This document shows, one piece after another, positions 18,932 to 26,688 of a stretch of 64,000 nt of DNA. The DNA lies in contig NZ_JACRUI010000001.1 of assembly GCF_014305095.1 (NCBI RefSeq), positions 255,197 through 319,196 of the forward strand. Direction: 5' to 3'. The stretch's first letter is position 1. The number at the start of each line of letters is the position of its first letter. The stretch is from Flavobacterium kayseriense (GTDB lineage Bacteria > Bacteroidota > Bacteroidia > Flavobacteriales > Flavobacteriaceae). A program made the translations under genes and the position numbers. The notes under the pieces were generated by a model that was not told the DNA's origin, did not search any database, and was given only the letters and a program-made list of their open reading frames with translations.

Positions 18932-20335
18932 ATGATAACCAAAAAATTTGCTGCACTAGTATTAGTTGCGATTCAGATAGTATTTATGAGCTCTTGTTCA
19001 GACGACCAAACAGTTGATGAACAAATAGAAGAAGTTGTGGAAGCAGAAAATGTCAATTTTGAAATTCCTGATTGGACTTCAGCAACCCACAGTAAAAAAG
19101 CAGACCCAAACTTTGCAGAAGTTTTTGATGACAATAGTGTAAAACGCTTAGATATAGTAATAACAAAAGCACGTTGGAAAAGCATGCTTGCAGATATGAC
19201 TACTACTTACGGCACTTTTGGATCAAAAGCTAACAGTAATAACCTTGTTTCCTCTAACGAAGACCCATTGATGGTACCTGCTGAAGTGTTTTACAAAGGA
19301 AAAGAATGGTACCGCGTTGGTGTTCGCTTCAAGGGAAACTCAAGCCTGCAATCTACATGGTCTAGTGGAAACTTAAAGCTATCATTTAAATTAGACTTTG
19401 ATGAGTATGAGGATACCTACCCTCAAATTGATAACCAACGTTTTTACGGTTTCAAAAAATTAAGTTTAAAAAACAACTACAATGACAAATCGATGCTGCG
19501 AGAGAAAGTAGCAACAGATATTTTTAGAGCGTCAGGAGTTACAAGTTCACATGCTGCATTTTATGAACTCTATGTTGATCATGGTGACGGCCCTATTTAT
19601 TTTGGTGTGTATACCTTAGTTGAAGAGGTAGACGACACGCTAATTGATGAGTTCTCCAACAATGACGGAAATTTGTACAAACCAGACGGTACAGGTGCTA
19701 GTTTTGCTAGCGGTACTTTTACCCAAGATGTATTTGTGAAGAAAACGAATGAAGATGCTGCAGATTACACGGACATCCAAAGTTTATTTACAGCCTTGCA
19801 TGCAAGCAACAGAACAACTGATGCTGCTGCTTGGAGGACAAATCTTGAATCTGTTTTTGATACGAATACTTTTTTGAAATACCTTGCTGTTAATACAGTA
19901 ATTCAAAATTGGGATACCTATGGACGCATGACTCATAATTATTATTTATATAATAATCCAGACACAAAAAAGATCTTTTGGATACCTTGGGATAATAATG
20001 AAGCATTGCAATTAGGAAACCAAGGAGGCTCATATGCTCTAAATTTCTCAGGGCTCAATGCAACATCATGGCCACTGATTGGATACCTTTATAATGATCC
20101 AACGTACAAGGCGAAGTATGATGTTTATGTAAAAAGCGTTATTGATAATGCGTTTAATGAAACGGCTATGAAAGCTAAGTATACCGCTTATGGAGCACTA
20201 GTAAAACCATATGCAATAAAAGAGGTGAAAGGTTATACTTTCCTCAACAGTACATCCGATTTTCAAACGGCGATAGATGCCTTAAGTTCTCATGTTACAG
20301 CTCGAACAGCTGCAGCCAATGCCTATTTGAAATAA
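18932..20335 (+). CDS. CotH-kinase-family lipoprotein
   Basis: This 467-aa lipoprotein has the signal MITKKFAALVLVAIQIVFM and lipobox SSC, so it is anchored at Cys22. The CotH domain (about residues 70-440) shows VGVRFKGNSSL, GFKKLSLKNNYNDKSMLREK, YFGVYTLVEEVDD and FWIPWDNNEAL; the last holds the DN metal-binding pair of the atypical CotH kinase fold. Spore CotH phosphorylates coat proteins, but in non-sporulating Bacteroidota the substrate is unknown. It is the first gene of a co-directional lipoprotein run (EF-hand, YHYH, MORN-like, SCO) and divergent from a LytTR two-component pair. Confidence 0.9.
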   Translation: MITKKFAALVLVAIQIVFMSSCSDDQTVDEQIEEVVEAENVNFEIPDWTSATHSKKADPNFAEVFDDNSVKRLDIVITKARWKSMLADMTTTYGTFGSKANSNNLVSSNEDPLMVPAEVFYKGKEWYRVGVRFKGNSSLQSTWSSGNLKLSFKLDFDEYEDTYPQIDNQRFYGFKKLSLKNNYNDKSMLREKVATDIFRASGVTSSHAAFYELYVDHGDGPIYFGVYTLVEEVDDTLIDEFSNNDGNLYKPDGTGASFASGTFTQDVFVKKTNEDAADYTDIQSLFTALHASNRTTDAAAWRTNLESVFDTNTFLKYLAVNTVIQNWDTYGRMTHNYYLYNNPDTKKIFWIPWDNNEALQLGNQGGSYALNFSGLNATSWPLIGYLYNDPTYKAKYDVYVKSVIDNAFNETAMKAKYTAYGALVKPYAIKEVKGYTFLNSTSDFQTAIDALSSHVTARTAAANAYLK

Positions 20336-20483
20336 TTTATAACAAAATAATCAGTAGTATTGATTCAAGGCTCATTTGCACTATGTACCTATAAAGCAGA
20401 ACTTTTTTGTAGTACTTTAGATAAAGTATGGCAGTATTATAAGCACATACTGATAACTTAACGGCATTCACTGAAAATGTAAA

Positions 20484-20511
20484 TTGTATATTAATAAATA
20501 ATGCAACTTTG
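20484..20511 (+). promoter_or_regulatory. Candidate promoter for the EF-hand gene
   Basis: TTG (20484-20486) and CAACTTTG (20504-20511) are separated by 17 nt; the second is one mismatch from TAnnTTTG. It lies about 30 nt upstream of the ATG at 20542. Confidence 0.45.
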
Positions 20512-20541
20512 TATTAAGAAATAATTTAAAAAAAAATAGTT

Positions 20542-20832
20542 ATGAAAAATAAAAGATTAAAAAGTATACTAAGTGTAGTGTTTTTTGCCACTGGTCTCAC
20601 CCTTTTTGCACAACCAAACGATAAAGACGGCAAGAAAAAACCACCTAAAGCAGAACAATTACTAAAAGAAATGGATGCTAATAAAGACGGAAAGTTAGCT
20701 AAATCAGAACTAAAAGGTCCTATCAAAGATGATTTTATTAAAATCGACACAAACAAAGACGGTTTTTTAAGCCTCGAAGAATTAAAGAAAGCGCCCAAAC
20801 CTGAAAGACCTAGACCTGATGACAAAAAATAA
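20542..20832 (+). CDS. Small exported EF-hand protein
   Basis: This 96-aa protein has a Sec signal (MKNKRLKSILSVVFFATGL, cut after LFA) and two canonical calcium-binding loops, DANKDGKLAKSE and DTNKDGFLSLEE, about 25 residues apart. The tail is proline- and lysine-rich (KPERPRPDDKK). It is probably a periplasmic or secreted calcium-binding protein. It sits between cotH-like and YHYH genes and may share their transcript, although a separate promoter is plausible at 20484-20511. Confidence 0.9.
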   Translation: MKNKRLKSILSVVFFATGLTLFAQPNDKDGKKKPPKAEQLLKEMDANKDGKLAKSELKGPIKDDFIKIDTNKDGFLSLEELKKAPKPERPRPDDKK

Positions 20833-20864
20833 TTTAAGATAAATTAATCGTAAAAATTAAAAAG

Positions 20865-21629
20865 ATGAGAAACAACAAAAATTGGATTAAAGGGTTTGCT
20901 ATTGCCTTAACTATTGTAGGATGCAGCAAGAATGATTCAGACACAACCACGGATACAACGTCAACAGCAACAGGTGTTTCTATTACAAGCGCAGTACAAG
21001 CCAAATATAAAAGCACTGTAACAATTTCGACAAGCGGTAACAGTATCACATTAAAATCTAATGGAACACCAGACCACGTTTCACCCTATTATGGTGTTGG
21101 ACATCCCTTGTATGAAGAACAAATGGCTGGTTCAACGCTTAATCCCGGAACTATTGGAGTTCAAAATTACGCAATGACGATTCCTACAAATCCTGTAGAA
21201 GCATCAGCCAAAGAAGTGACGACGTTAGGAGCAATTGGTATGGCGTTAAATGGCGTTCCAATCTATAATGATAGAGAAGGCGGAAATGTACCTGTAGACG
21301 CAGGTGTACTTGGTTCTTTTGATAGAGCAGGTGCTCACCCTGGACCTGGGAATACTTATCATTACCATTGTACTGGCGATTTTATGGGGAATGATGATGC
21401 AAAATTAATAGGATTTTTAAGAGATGGTTTTCCAATTTATGCAAGAAAGGATATGGATGGTAGCTACCCTACAAATTTAGATGCAAATGGTGGTCATATA
21501 GGAACAACAGCAGATTTCTCAACAGCTATCTATCATTATCACGCTAGCAATACAGCATATTTAGGCAGTAGGTTTTACATCTTAAAATCAGGAAGTTACA
21601 ATGGTACAAAAGGAACATTTACTCAATAA
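20865..21629 (+). CDS. YHYH-domain lipoprotein
   Basis: This 254-aa protein starts MRNNKNWIKGFAIALTIVGC, so the lipobox Cys is residue 20. The YHYH domain (about 60-250) holds two motif copies: GNTYHYHCTGDF and IYHYHASNTAY. The repeated His suggests metal binding, which fits a neighbouring SCO protein, but no biochemical role is established for the family. It is 32 nt after the EF-hand gene and overlaps the next gene by 29 nt, which supports one transcription unit. Confidence 0.9.
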   Translation: MRNNKNWIKGFAIALTIVGCSKNDSDTTTDTTSTATGVSITSAVQAKYKSTVTISTSGNSITLKSNGTPDHVSPYYGVGHPLYEEQMAGSTLNPGTIGVQNYAMTIPTNPVEASAKEVTTLGAIGMALNGVPIYNDREGGNVPVDAGVLGSFDRAGAHPGPGNTYHYHCTGDFMGNDDAKLIGFLRDGFPIYARKDMDGSYPTNLDANGGHIGTTADFSTAIYHYHASNTAYLGSRFYILKSGSYNGTKGTFTQ

Positions 21630-22242
21630 ATTTATTATTCTATTGTTTTGTCAACTTATATTTAGTTGTTCAGAAACAGCGAATAAAAAATCAGATAACA
21701 TTTTTGAAAAAGTTGATATCTCGCAAGTGCCAAATACTTCAATTTTTTTAAATGACAACAAACTGAAATTAGAGAACGGGGTTTATTATTTTAATAATAA
21801 GCCCTATTCGGGTTGCATAAAAGAAATTTATAAAAACGATGTTGTAAAAAGTTTCGCCTCCTATTATCAAGGAAGACAACACGGAACGACCAAAACTTTT
21901 TTTGAAAATGGAAAGTTGGAAACAGAACGAAATTATAAAAACGGTATTGCCTACGGACGGCACTACGGTTATTGGAAAAATGGCAATATGAAATTTGATT
22001 TTTCTTATTTCAACGATAAACGTGAAGGCATGCAAAAACAATGGTATGAGAGCGGAAGTCCCTATTGTTTTTTAATGTATAAAGATGATAAAGAAGACGG
22101 CATGCAAAAAGCGTGGCGTGAAAATGGCAAACCATACATTAACTACGAAGCCAAAGAAGGTCATCGCTATGGCTTGCAAAAATCTAATATGTGCTATACT
22201 TTAAGAGATGGTCAAATAAAAACGAAATCAAATGAAAATTAA
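21601..22242 (+). CDS. MORN/YwqK-repeat lipoprotein
   Basis: This 213-aa lipoprotein has the signal NKFIILLFCQLIFSC. The body is a string of about 23-residue repeats of the type found in YwqK/MORN proteins: GTTKTFFENGKLETERNYKN, GRHYGYWKNGNMKFDFSYF, GMQKQWYESGSPYC and GMQKAWRENGKPY. Repeats of this kind form beta-hairpin ladders and mediate protein or membrane contacts; the YwqK antitoxin label used for relatives should not be taken as function. It overlaps the YHYH gene by 29 nt and the SCO gene by 11 nt, so translation is probably coupled. Confidence 0.85.
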   Translation: MVQKEHLLNKFIILLFCQLIFSCSETANKKSDNIFEKVDISQVPNTSIFLNDNKLKLENGVYYFNNKPYSGCIKEIYKNDVVKSFASYYQGRQHGTTKTFFENGKLETERNYKNGIAYGRHYGYWKNGNMKFDFSYFNDKREGMQKQWYESGSPYCFLMYKDDKEDGMQKAWRENGKPYINYEAKEGHRYGLQKSNMCYTLRDGQIKTKSNEN

Positions 22243-22861
22243 ATTCTTAGTACTTGCACTAGCCCTCTTTGCCTTTTCATGTAAGGATACAGAAAACATA
22301 AGAAAGCTACCTTACTATAATTCCTCTGCTTTCACACCTATTTGGGAAAAACCCGAGGATGCCTCTTTTCATAAAATTCGCTCCTTTCAACTATTAGATC
22401 AAGAAGGGAAAACGTTTTCGGAAAAAAATTTAGATGACAAGATAACCGTAGTGGATTTTTTCTTCACTTCCTGTCCCGGGATTTGCCCAAAAATGGCCGA
22501 TAGCATGACCAAACTGCAATCTGAATTTGAAAATAATGACGACATACAACTAGTTTCTCATACGGTAACTCCTGATATGGATTCTGTTTCTACTTTAGCG
22601 GCTTACGCCAAAAGGAAAAATGTTCATTATAAAAAATGGAAGCTTCTTACTGGGAATAAAGAAGAAATATACAACCTAGGAAGAAAATTTTATTTTGTCG
22701 AAGAAGATTTAGGAGAAAACAAAGACAGCTCCATTTTTCTGCACACGGAGAATTTTGTTTTAATTGATAAAAATAGGATTATTAGAGGGATTTATAATAG
22801 TCTTGATCCAACAAGTATGGCTTCACTGTCAGAAGATATAAAAGTTCTAGAACAAGAATAA
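22232..22861 (+). CDS. SCO1/SenC-family copper chaperone-like lipoprotein
   Basis: This 209-aa lipoprotein (lipobox FAFSC) has a thioredoxin fold. The copper-binding site of SCO proteins is complete: C81 and C85 in TSCPGICPKM, and H171 in FLHTENF. SCO proteins deliver copper to the CuA site of cytochrome oxidase or keep its thiols reduced. No oxidase gene is visible nearby; the linked genes are all lipoproteins or EF-hand proteins, so a role in copper handling at the envelope is an inference. Confidence 0.93.
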   Translation: MKIKFLVLALALFAFSCKDTENIRKLPYYNSSAFTPIWEKPEDASFHKIRSFQLLDQEGKTFSEKNLDDKITVVDFFFTSCPGICPKMADSMTKLQSEFENNDDIQLVSHTVTPDMDSVSTLAAYAKRKNVHYKKWKLLTGNKEEIYNLGRKFYFVEEDLGENKDSSIFLHTENFVLIDKNRIIRGIYNSLDPTSMASLSEDIKVLEQE

Positions 22862-22983
22862 TTCATTTTCTATTACATCCTGATTTGTCTTTGGTAAAAT
22901 TAGATTCTAAAAAAAAAAAAAAAATTAAAAGTATTGTACATAAATACACTACACTATATGTTTATCAAATTACACAAAAACAA

Positions 22984-23013
22984 AAAAGGTATCAATTTAC
23001 ATTGATACCTTTT
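22984..23013. terminator. Bidirectional terminator
   Basis: Perfect 13-bp arms AAAAGGTATCAAT (22984-22996) and ATTGATACCTTTT (23001-23013) with a 4-nt loop. It lies between convergent genes (SCO on plus, RRM protein on minus) and has A/T runs on both sides. Confidence 0.88.
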
Positions 23014-23035
23014 CTTATAGTTGTAAAAAAGAATA

Positions 23036-23395
23036 TTAATATCCTCCTCTGTTTCCACCACCACGGTTATCTCCACCACGGCTGTTTCCACCATAACCAC
23101 CACGAGAGTCTCCTCCACCACGGTTGTTATTAAAACTTCTTCTTTCTCCTTCTGGCTTAGGCTCAGATTTGTTAACTACAATTGCACGTCCTTGAACAGT
23201 AGCTCCGTTCAATTCGTCAATCGCTTTTTGAGCTTCGTCATCATTTGGCATCTCAACAAAACCAAATCCTTTACTTCTTCCTGTAAATTTATCCGAGATA
23301 ATTTTAACTGAATCAACTGCTCCGTAAGCCTCGAAAGACTCTCTTAAATCTGCTTCCTCAATACTGAATGGAAGGCTTCCAACAAAAATATTCAT
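23036..23395 (-). CDS. RNA-binding protein with one RRM and an RGG-rich tail
   Basis: This 119-aa protein has RNP2 (NIFVGSLPF, residues 2-10) and RNP1 (RSKGFGFVEM, about 40-49) of a single RRM, then a tail from about residue 85 of RGG/NRGG units (SRGGDNRGGGNRGG). Small RRM-Gly proteins are common in Bacteroidota and cyanobacteria, often cold-induced, and bind RNA. The His-rich reading frame on the opposite strand is merely the complement of the Gly-rich tail. Confidence 0.95.
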   Translation of the reverse strand: MNIFVGSLPFSIEEADLRESFEAYGAVDSVKIISDKFTGRSKGFGFVEMPNDDEAQKAIDELNGATVQGRAIVVNKSEPKPEGERRSFNNNRGGGDSRGGYGGNSRGGDNRGGGNRGGY

Positions 23396-23550
23396 ATGTA
23401 CTTATTTATAATAATTGCAACAAATGTACTCTAATTATTTCGTAATCTACTATATATTAGCTTATTTATCAATATATTTAACTCTGACTCTTGTCTCAAA
23501 CAAATAGAAAAATTAGAATCCAATGATAATAACCTATAAAACAGCGTTTC

Positions 23551-24033
23551 TTAAGGCACTACAGGTGTTTTGATTGGCACTTTATAGAAAACTCCTTGCT
23601 GAAAATTAAGAGTACTTCCCCCTAAAGGATTATTAAAAACGTTTTCTAAATTAAATTTAAAAGTCCCTGAAACGGTATTATTCGCATCATCATACTCTGT
23701 TATTTCTATTTGGCCATTACCAATATCAATTCCGCTAGAGAAAGTAAGATCCCCTGCTGTATTTGTTAAAACATAGGTCGCTGTCTTTGAATCGCTTGTA
23801 CCTATAGGATAAACCTGAACAGTAGTTGAGGTCGTTTTTAAGGTCACAATTTCATTAGCTGTGTATGCTTTTATAATCAAAGAACCGTTTGCTGCTATGG
23901 TCCCTTCAGACTGTATTGCTCGCCAAAAAATATTGTCCTTCACCCCTTGAAAAGAAGGGTTATTGAAACGAACATCTTCTCCGCAAGAATTCAGGAACGT
24001 CATTGCAATTACAATGTAAACATATTTTTTCAT
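23551..24033 (-). CDS. DUF6252-type lipoprotein
   Basis: This 160-aa lipoprotein (signal MKKYVYIVIAMTFLNSC, anchor Cys17) is followed by an all-beta domain beginning GVKDNIFWRAI and including GQIEITEYDDANNTVSGTFKF, which is characteristic of the DUF6252 family common in Flavobacteriaceae. Function unknown. It is a single gene, facing away from rpsP. Confidence 0.8.
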   Translation of the reverse strand: MKKYVYIVIAMTFLNSCGEDVRFNNPSFQGVKDNIFWRAIQSEGTIAANGSLIIKAYTANEIVTLKTTSTTVQVYPIGTSDSKTATYVLTNTAGDLTFSSGIDIGNGQIEITEYDDANNTVSGTFKFNLENVFNNPLGGSTLNFQQGVFYKVPIKTPVVP

Positions 24034-24162
24034 AGAAACATAATTTTAGACTAACAAAAGTATAATTTTTTAGCGAATTCCTTGGCTCAACTCATTAAAA
24101 ACTAGTCAAAATACTATCAATCAAAATAGTAAGTTGTTCATAGTAAATTCAAAAAATTAGTA

Positions 24163-24170
24163 TATCTTTG
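24163..24170 (+). promoter_or_regulatory. Promoter -7 element TATCTTTG of rpsP-rimM
   Basis: TATCTTTG matches TAnnTTTG and lies 49 nt upstream of the rpsP ATG. A TTG at 24134-24136 is 26 nt upstream, longer than the usual spacing, so the -33 element is uncertain. Confidence 0.55.
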
Positions 24171-24219
24171 CACCCTTAATTAATCGAGGTCGAGTACCTC
24201 AAAATTTAATCACAAGATT

Positions 24220-24780
24220 ATGTCAGTAAAAATTAGATTACAAAGACACGGTAAAAAACAAAAACCTTTTTACTGGGTTGTAGCAGCAGATGCTCGCGCA
24301 AAAAGAGATGGTAAATACCTAGAAAAAATTGGTACTTACAATCCAAACACAAACCCAGCAACTATCGAGTTAAATCTTGAAAGTGCAGTAAAATGGTTGC
24401 ACAATGGTGCACAACCAACTGATACTGCTAAAGCAATTCTTTCTTACAAAGGTGCTTTATTGAAACACCACCTTGATGGAGGTATTCGTAAAGGAGCTTT
24501 AACGCAAGAGCAAGCTGATGCAAAATTAGCTGCTTGGTTAGAAGCTAAAAACGGAACAGTTGATGCTAAGAAAGATGGTTTATCAAAAGCGCAAGCTGAT
24601 GCTAAAGCAAAAGCTTTCAAAGCAGAGCAAGAAGTTAATGCTAAACGTTTAGCTACTGCTGCACAAGCTGAAGCTGATGCTATAGCTGCTGCGACTCCTG
24701 CTGTTGAAGAAGAAGTTGCTGAAGTTGAAGCTGAAGAAGCTCCTGCTGCAGAAGAAAACAACGAAGAAACTCAAGCATAA
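24220..24780 (+). CDS. rpsP: 30S ribosomal protein bS16 with long Ala/Glu/Lys tail
   Basis: Residues 1-80 are classic bS16 (MSVKIRLQRHGKKQKPFYWV, GKYLEKIGTYNPN). Most bacterial bS16 proteins are 80-90 aa; this one is 186 aa. From about residue 100 the tail is Ala/Lys/Glu-rich (KAEQEVNAKRLATAAQAEAD) and ends strongly acidic (EEEVAEVEAEEAPAAEEN). Such tails are usual in Bacteroidota bS16 and are probably surface-exposed. It is co-transcribed with rimM, which starts 15 nt downstream. Confidence 0.97.
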   Translation: MSVKIRLQRHGKKQKPFYWVVAADARAKRDGKYLEKIGTYNPNTNPATIELNLESAVKWLHNGAQPTDTAKAILSYKGALLKHHLDGGIRKGALTQEQADAKLAAWLEAKNGTVDAKKDGLSKAQADAKAKAFKAEQEVNAKRLATAAQAEADAIAAATPAVEEEVAEVEAEEAPAAEENNEETQA

Positions 24781-24794
24781 TTTAGTAAGCGACT

Positions 24795-25319
24795 ATGCGT
24801 AAAGAAGATTGTTTCTATTTAGGTAAAATCGCTAAAAAATTTAGTTTCAAAGGGGAAGTTCTTGCCTATTTAGACACGGATGAACCTGAGTTATACGAAA
24901 ACTTGGAATCAGTGTTTGTTGAATGCAACAAACACTTGGTTCCTTTTTTTATTGAAAATTGCTCTTTACACAAAAATGATTTTCTTCGAATTCGCTTTGA
25001 AGACATGAATACCGAAGAAGATGCCGATGCCATTATTGGTAACGACATTTACCTCCCACTTAATATGTTACCAAAACTCTCTGGTAACAAATTTTACTAT
25101 CACGAAGTTATTGGATTTGAAGTAGAAGACAAACGCCTTGGCGTTGTCGGAAAAATAGAATCTATAAATGATAGTACCGCGCAACCACTTTTTGAAGTTT
25201 TAAACGGTAGTGTCGAAATTCTGATTCCTATGATTGATCATTTTCTGGTAAAAATTGATCGCGAAAACAAAAAAGTAATCATGGACCTTCCCGAAGGACT
25301 TATTGAAATGTATCTTTAG
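24795..25319 (+). CDS. rimM: Ribosome maturation factor RimM
   Basis: This 174-aa protein has the RimM N-terminal beta-barrel (MRKEDCFYLGKIAKKFSFKG, matching the family G-x-I-x-K-x-x-G-x-x-G pattern) and a C-terminal PRC barrel (FYYHEVIGFEVED onward). It assists assembly of the 30S head and processing of 16S rRNA. It follows rpsP, the usual arrangement. The expected downstream neighbour in this lineage, trmN6, is displaced by the 6-kb biosynthetic operon. Confidence 0.95.
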   Translation: MRKEDCFYLGKIAKKFSFKGEVLAYLDTDEPELYENLESVFVECNKHLVPFFIENCSLHKNDFLRIRFEDMNTEEDADAIIGNDIYLPLNMLPKLSGNKFYYHEVIGFEVEDKRLGVVGKIESINDSTAQPLFEVLNGSVEILIPMIDHFLVKIDRENKKVIMDLPEGLIEMYL

Positions 25320-25528
25320 AAAAATTATACAGTAGCTTGATTTATAGAATCCTAAAATAAATCAAAAGAAGGCTGCTGCATTAAATAATTATTCATGAAA
25401 TAATTTATCTATCCTTACAAAAATGCAAACGCTTTATTTTTCGAATTTAGCTTATTTTATAAAAGGATAAATATTTTACCATTAAAAACTTTTAGTAACA
25501 TATTTAAATAATTTTAACGGAAATTAAA

Positions 25529-25559
25529 AACGTCTATTATTAAGAAAATTCAAGACGTT
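25529..25559 (+). other. Inverted repeat in the leader of the biosynthetic operon
   Basis: AACGTCT (25529-25535) and AGACGTT (25553-25559) are inverted around a 17-nt AT-rich spacer, ending 16 nt before the GTG at 25576. It could be an operator or an mRNA hairpin. The 256-nt gap upstream shows no clear TAnnTTTG promoter. Confidence 0.4.
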
Positions 25560-25575
25560 AACCTAAAAAAAAAAT

Positions 25576-26667
25576 GTGAACAATGTTTTAAACATACAAG
25601 ATAAATCACCAAATTCAGAGATTACACAATCCATAGATAAAGGTGTGAATTACTTATATCAGCATCAATTACCAAATGGTGAGTATATAGCATATGCATC
25701 TGGAGACCCAGGTATGTTAGCGTGGACATTTCCTGATAGCACTTTATTTTCCACTGCTATAATATGTCATAACCTAAAGTATATTTCCAGTAAACAATCG
25801 GAAAAAATACAACATAAAGCTATGATGTTCTTAGGTGGTGAAAAATCAAAAAACGGACTATGGAACCACTTCACAAAATTGCATATTTATAATAAAATTT
25901 GCCCGAATGATATAGATGATACCTGTTGCATATCAAGCTTATATAAGGACAAAGGAATTAACTTTCCGTATCCTTCAAATATCCCTTTAATTATGACAAA
26001 CATTAATAAAAAAGGGCTATTTTATTCCTGGTTTCTATTCAGAATGAAATCAATATGTAATAAACAAATACTAAAAATTGGTTTAGAAAGGTTACCTAAT
26101 ATTGTTCGAAATACATTTTTTTGGATTAAAACAGAAGCATGTAGAAAAGATATTGATGCAGTTGTAAATGCAAATGCACTCTATTACTTAGGAGAATCAA
26201 ACCAGACTTTACCTATTATTGATTTAATTATAAATGTTATAACGCAAGAAAAGGAAGGGAATTGCGATTTATGGTACCGAGAACCCTTTGTTGTTTATTA
26301 TTTTTTTTCTAGAAATTATTATAAAGGTATTATGAAATTAGAACCAATAGTAGAGCCAATTATTAAAAGAGTATTAAGTAAAGTAAAACCAGATGGAAGA
26401 ATTGGAGACACTATTCTAGATACAGCTTGGGCAATATGCACACTTTTGAACTTTAATTGCAAATGTGATGAACTAAAAAACGCTGTCAATTTTTTGATAC
26501 AAAACCAATCGAAAAATGGCTGCTGGCCTCGATGGATCGCGTACTGGGGAGGCCCTAAAAAATTACAGGGATGGGGTAGTGAGGAATTAACAACTGGATT
26601 TTGTCTTGAAGCGATAGCTAGATACAAAGATTTTATTGTAAATAAAAATCATAATGGTAGCTATTAA
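25576..26667 (+). CDS. Terpene-cyclase/squalene-cyclase-like alpha-toroid protein with DIDDT motif
   Basis: This 363-aa protein has helical repeats of the prenyltransferase/squalene-oxidase type: an N-terminal QW-like unit (GVNYLYQHQLPNGEYIAY, residues 23-40) and a C-terminal one (AVNFLIQNQSKNGCWPRW). The motif DIDDT at 112-116 fits the DxDD acid of class II terpene cyclases. It is far shorter than squalene-hopene cyclase (about 630 aa) and class II diterpene cyclases (about 500 aa), so it would be a single barrel. It starts with GTG at 25576; the overlapping ATG at 25574 hits a stop at once. First gene of a five-gene operon. Cyclase function is an inference; a non-catalytic toroid is the alternative. 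Confidence 0.7.
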   Translation: MNNVLNIQDKSPNSEITQSIDKGVNYLYQHQLPNGEYIAYASGDPGMLAWTFPDSTLFSTAIICHNLKYISSKQSEKIQHKAMMFLGGEKSKNGLWNHFTKLHIYNKICPNDIDDTCCISSLYKDKGINFPYPSNIPLIMTNINKKGLFYSWFLFRMKSICNKQILKIGLERLPNIVRNTFFWIKTEACRKDIDAVVNANALYYLGESNQTLPIIDLIINVITQEKEGNCDLWYREPFVVYYFFSRNYYKGIMKLEPIVEPIIKRVLSKVKPDGRIGDTILDTAWAICTLLNFNCKCDELKNAVNFLIQNQSKNGCWPRWIAYWGGPKKLQGWGSEELTTGFCLEAIARYKDFIVNKNHNGSY

Positions 26668-26688
26668 CCAGAGAAGAAACACGCATAA

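Noticed and set aside
22885..23133. Plus-strand frame rich in His (HHHGYLHHGC-like)
   Set aside because: It is the complement of the glycine-rich RGG tail of the RRM protein gene on the minus strand and includes the terminator; composition is a by-product of that.
24444..24761. Ala/Ser-rich minus-strand frame
   Set aside because: It is a shadow of the Ala/Glu tail of bS16.
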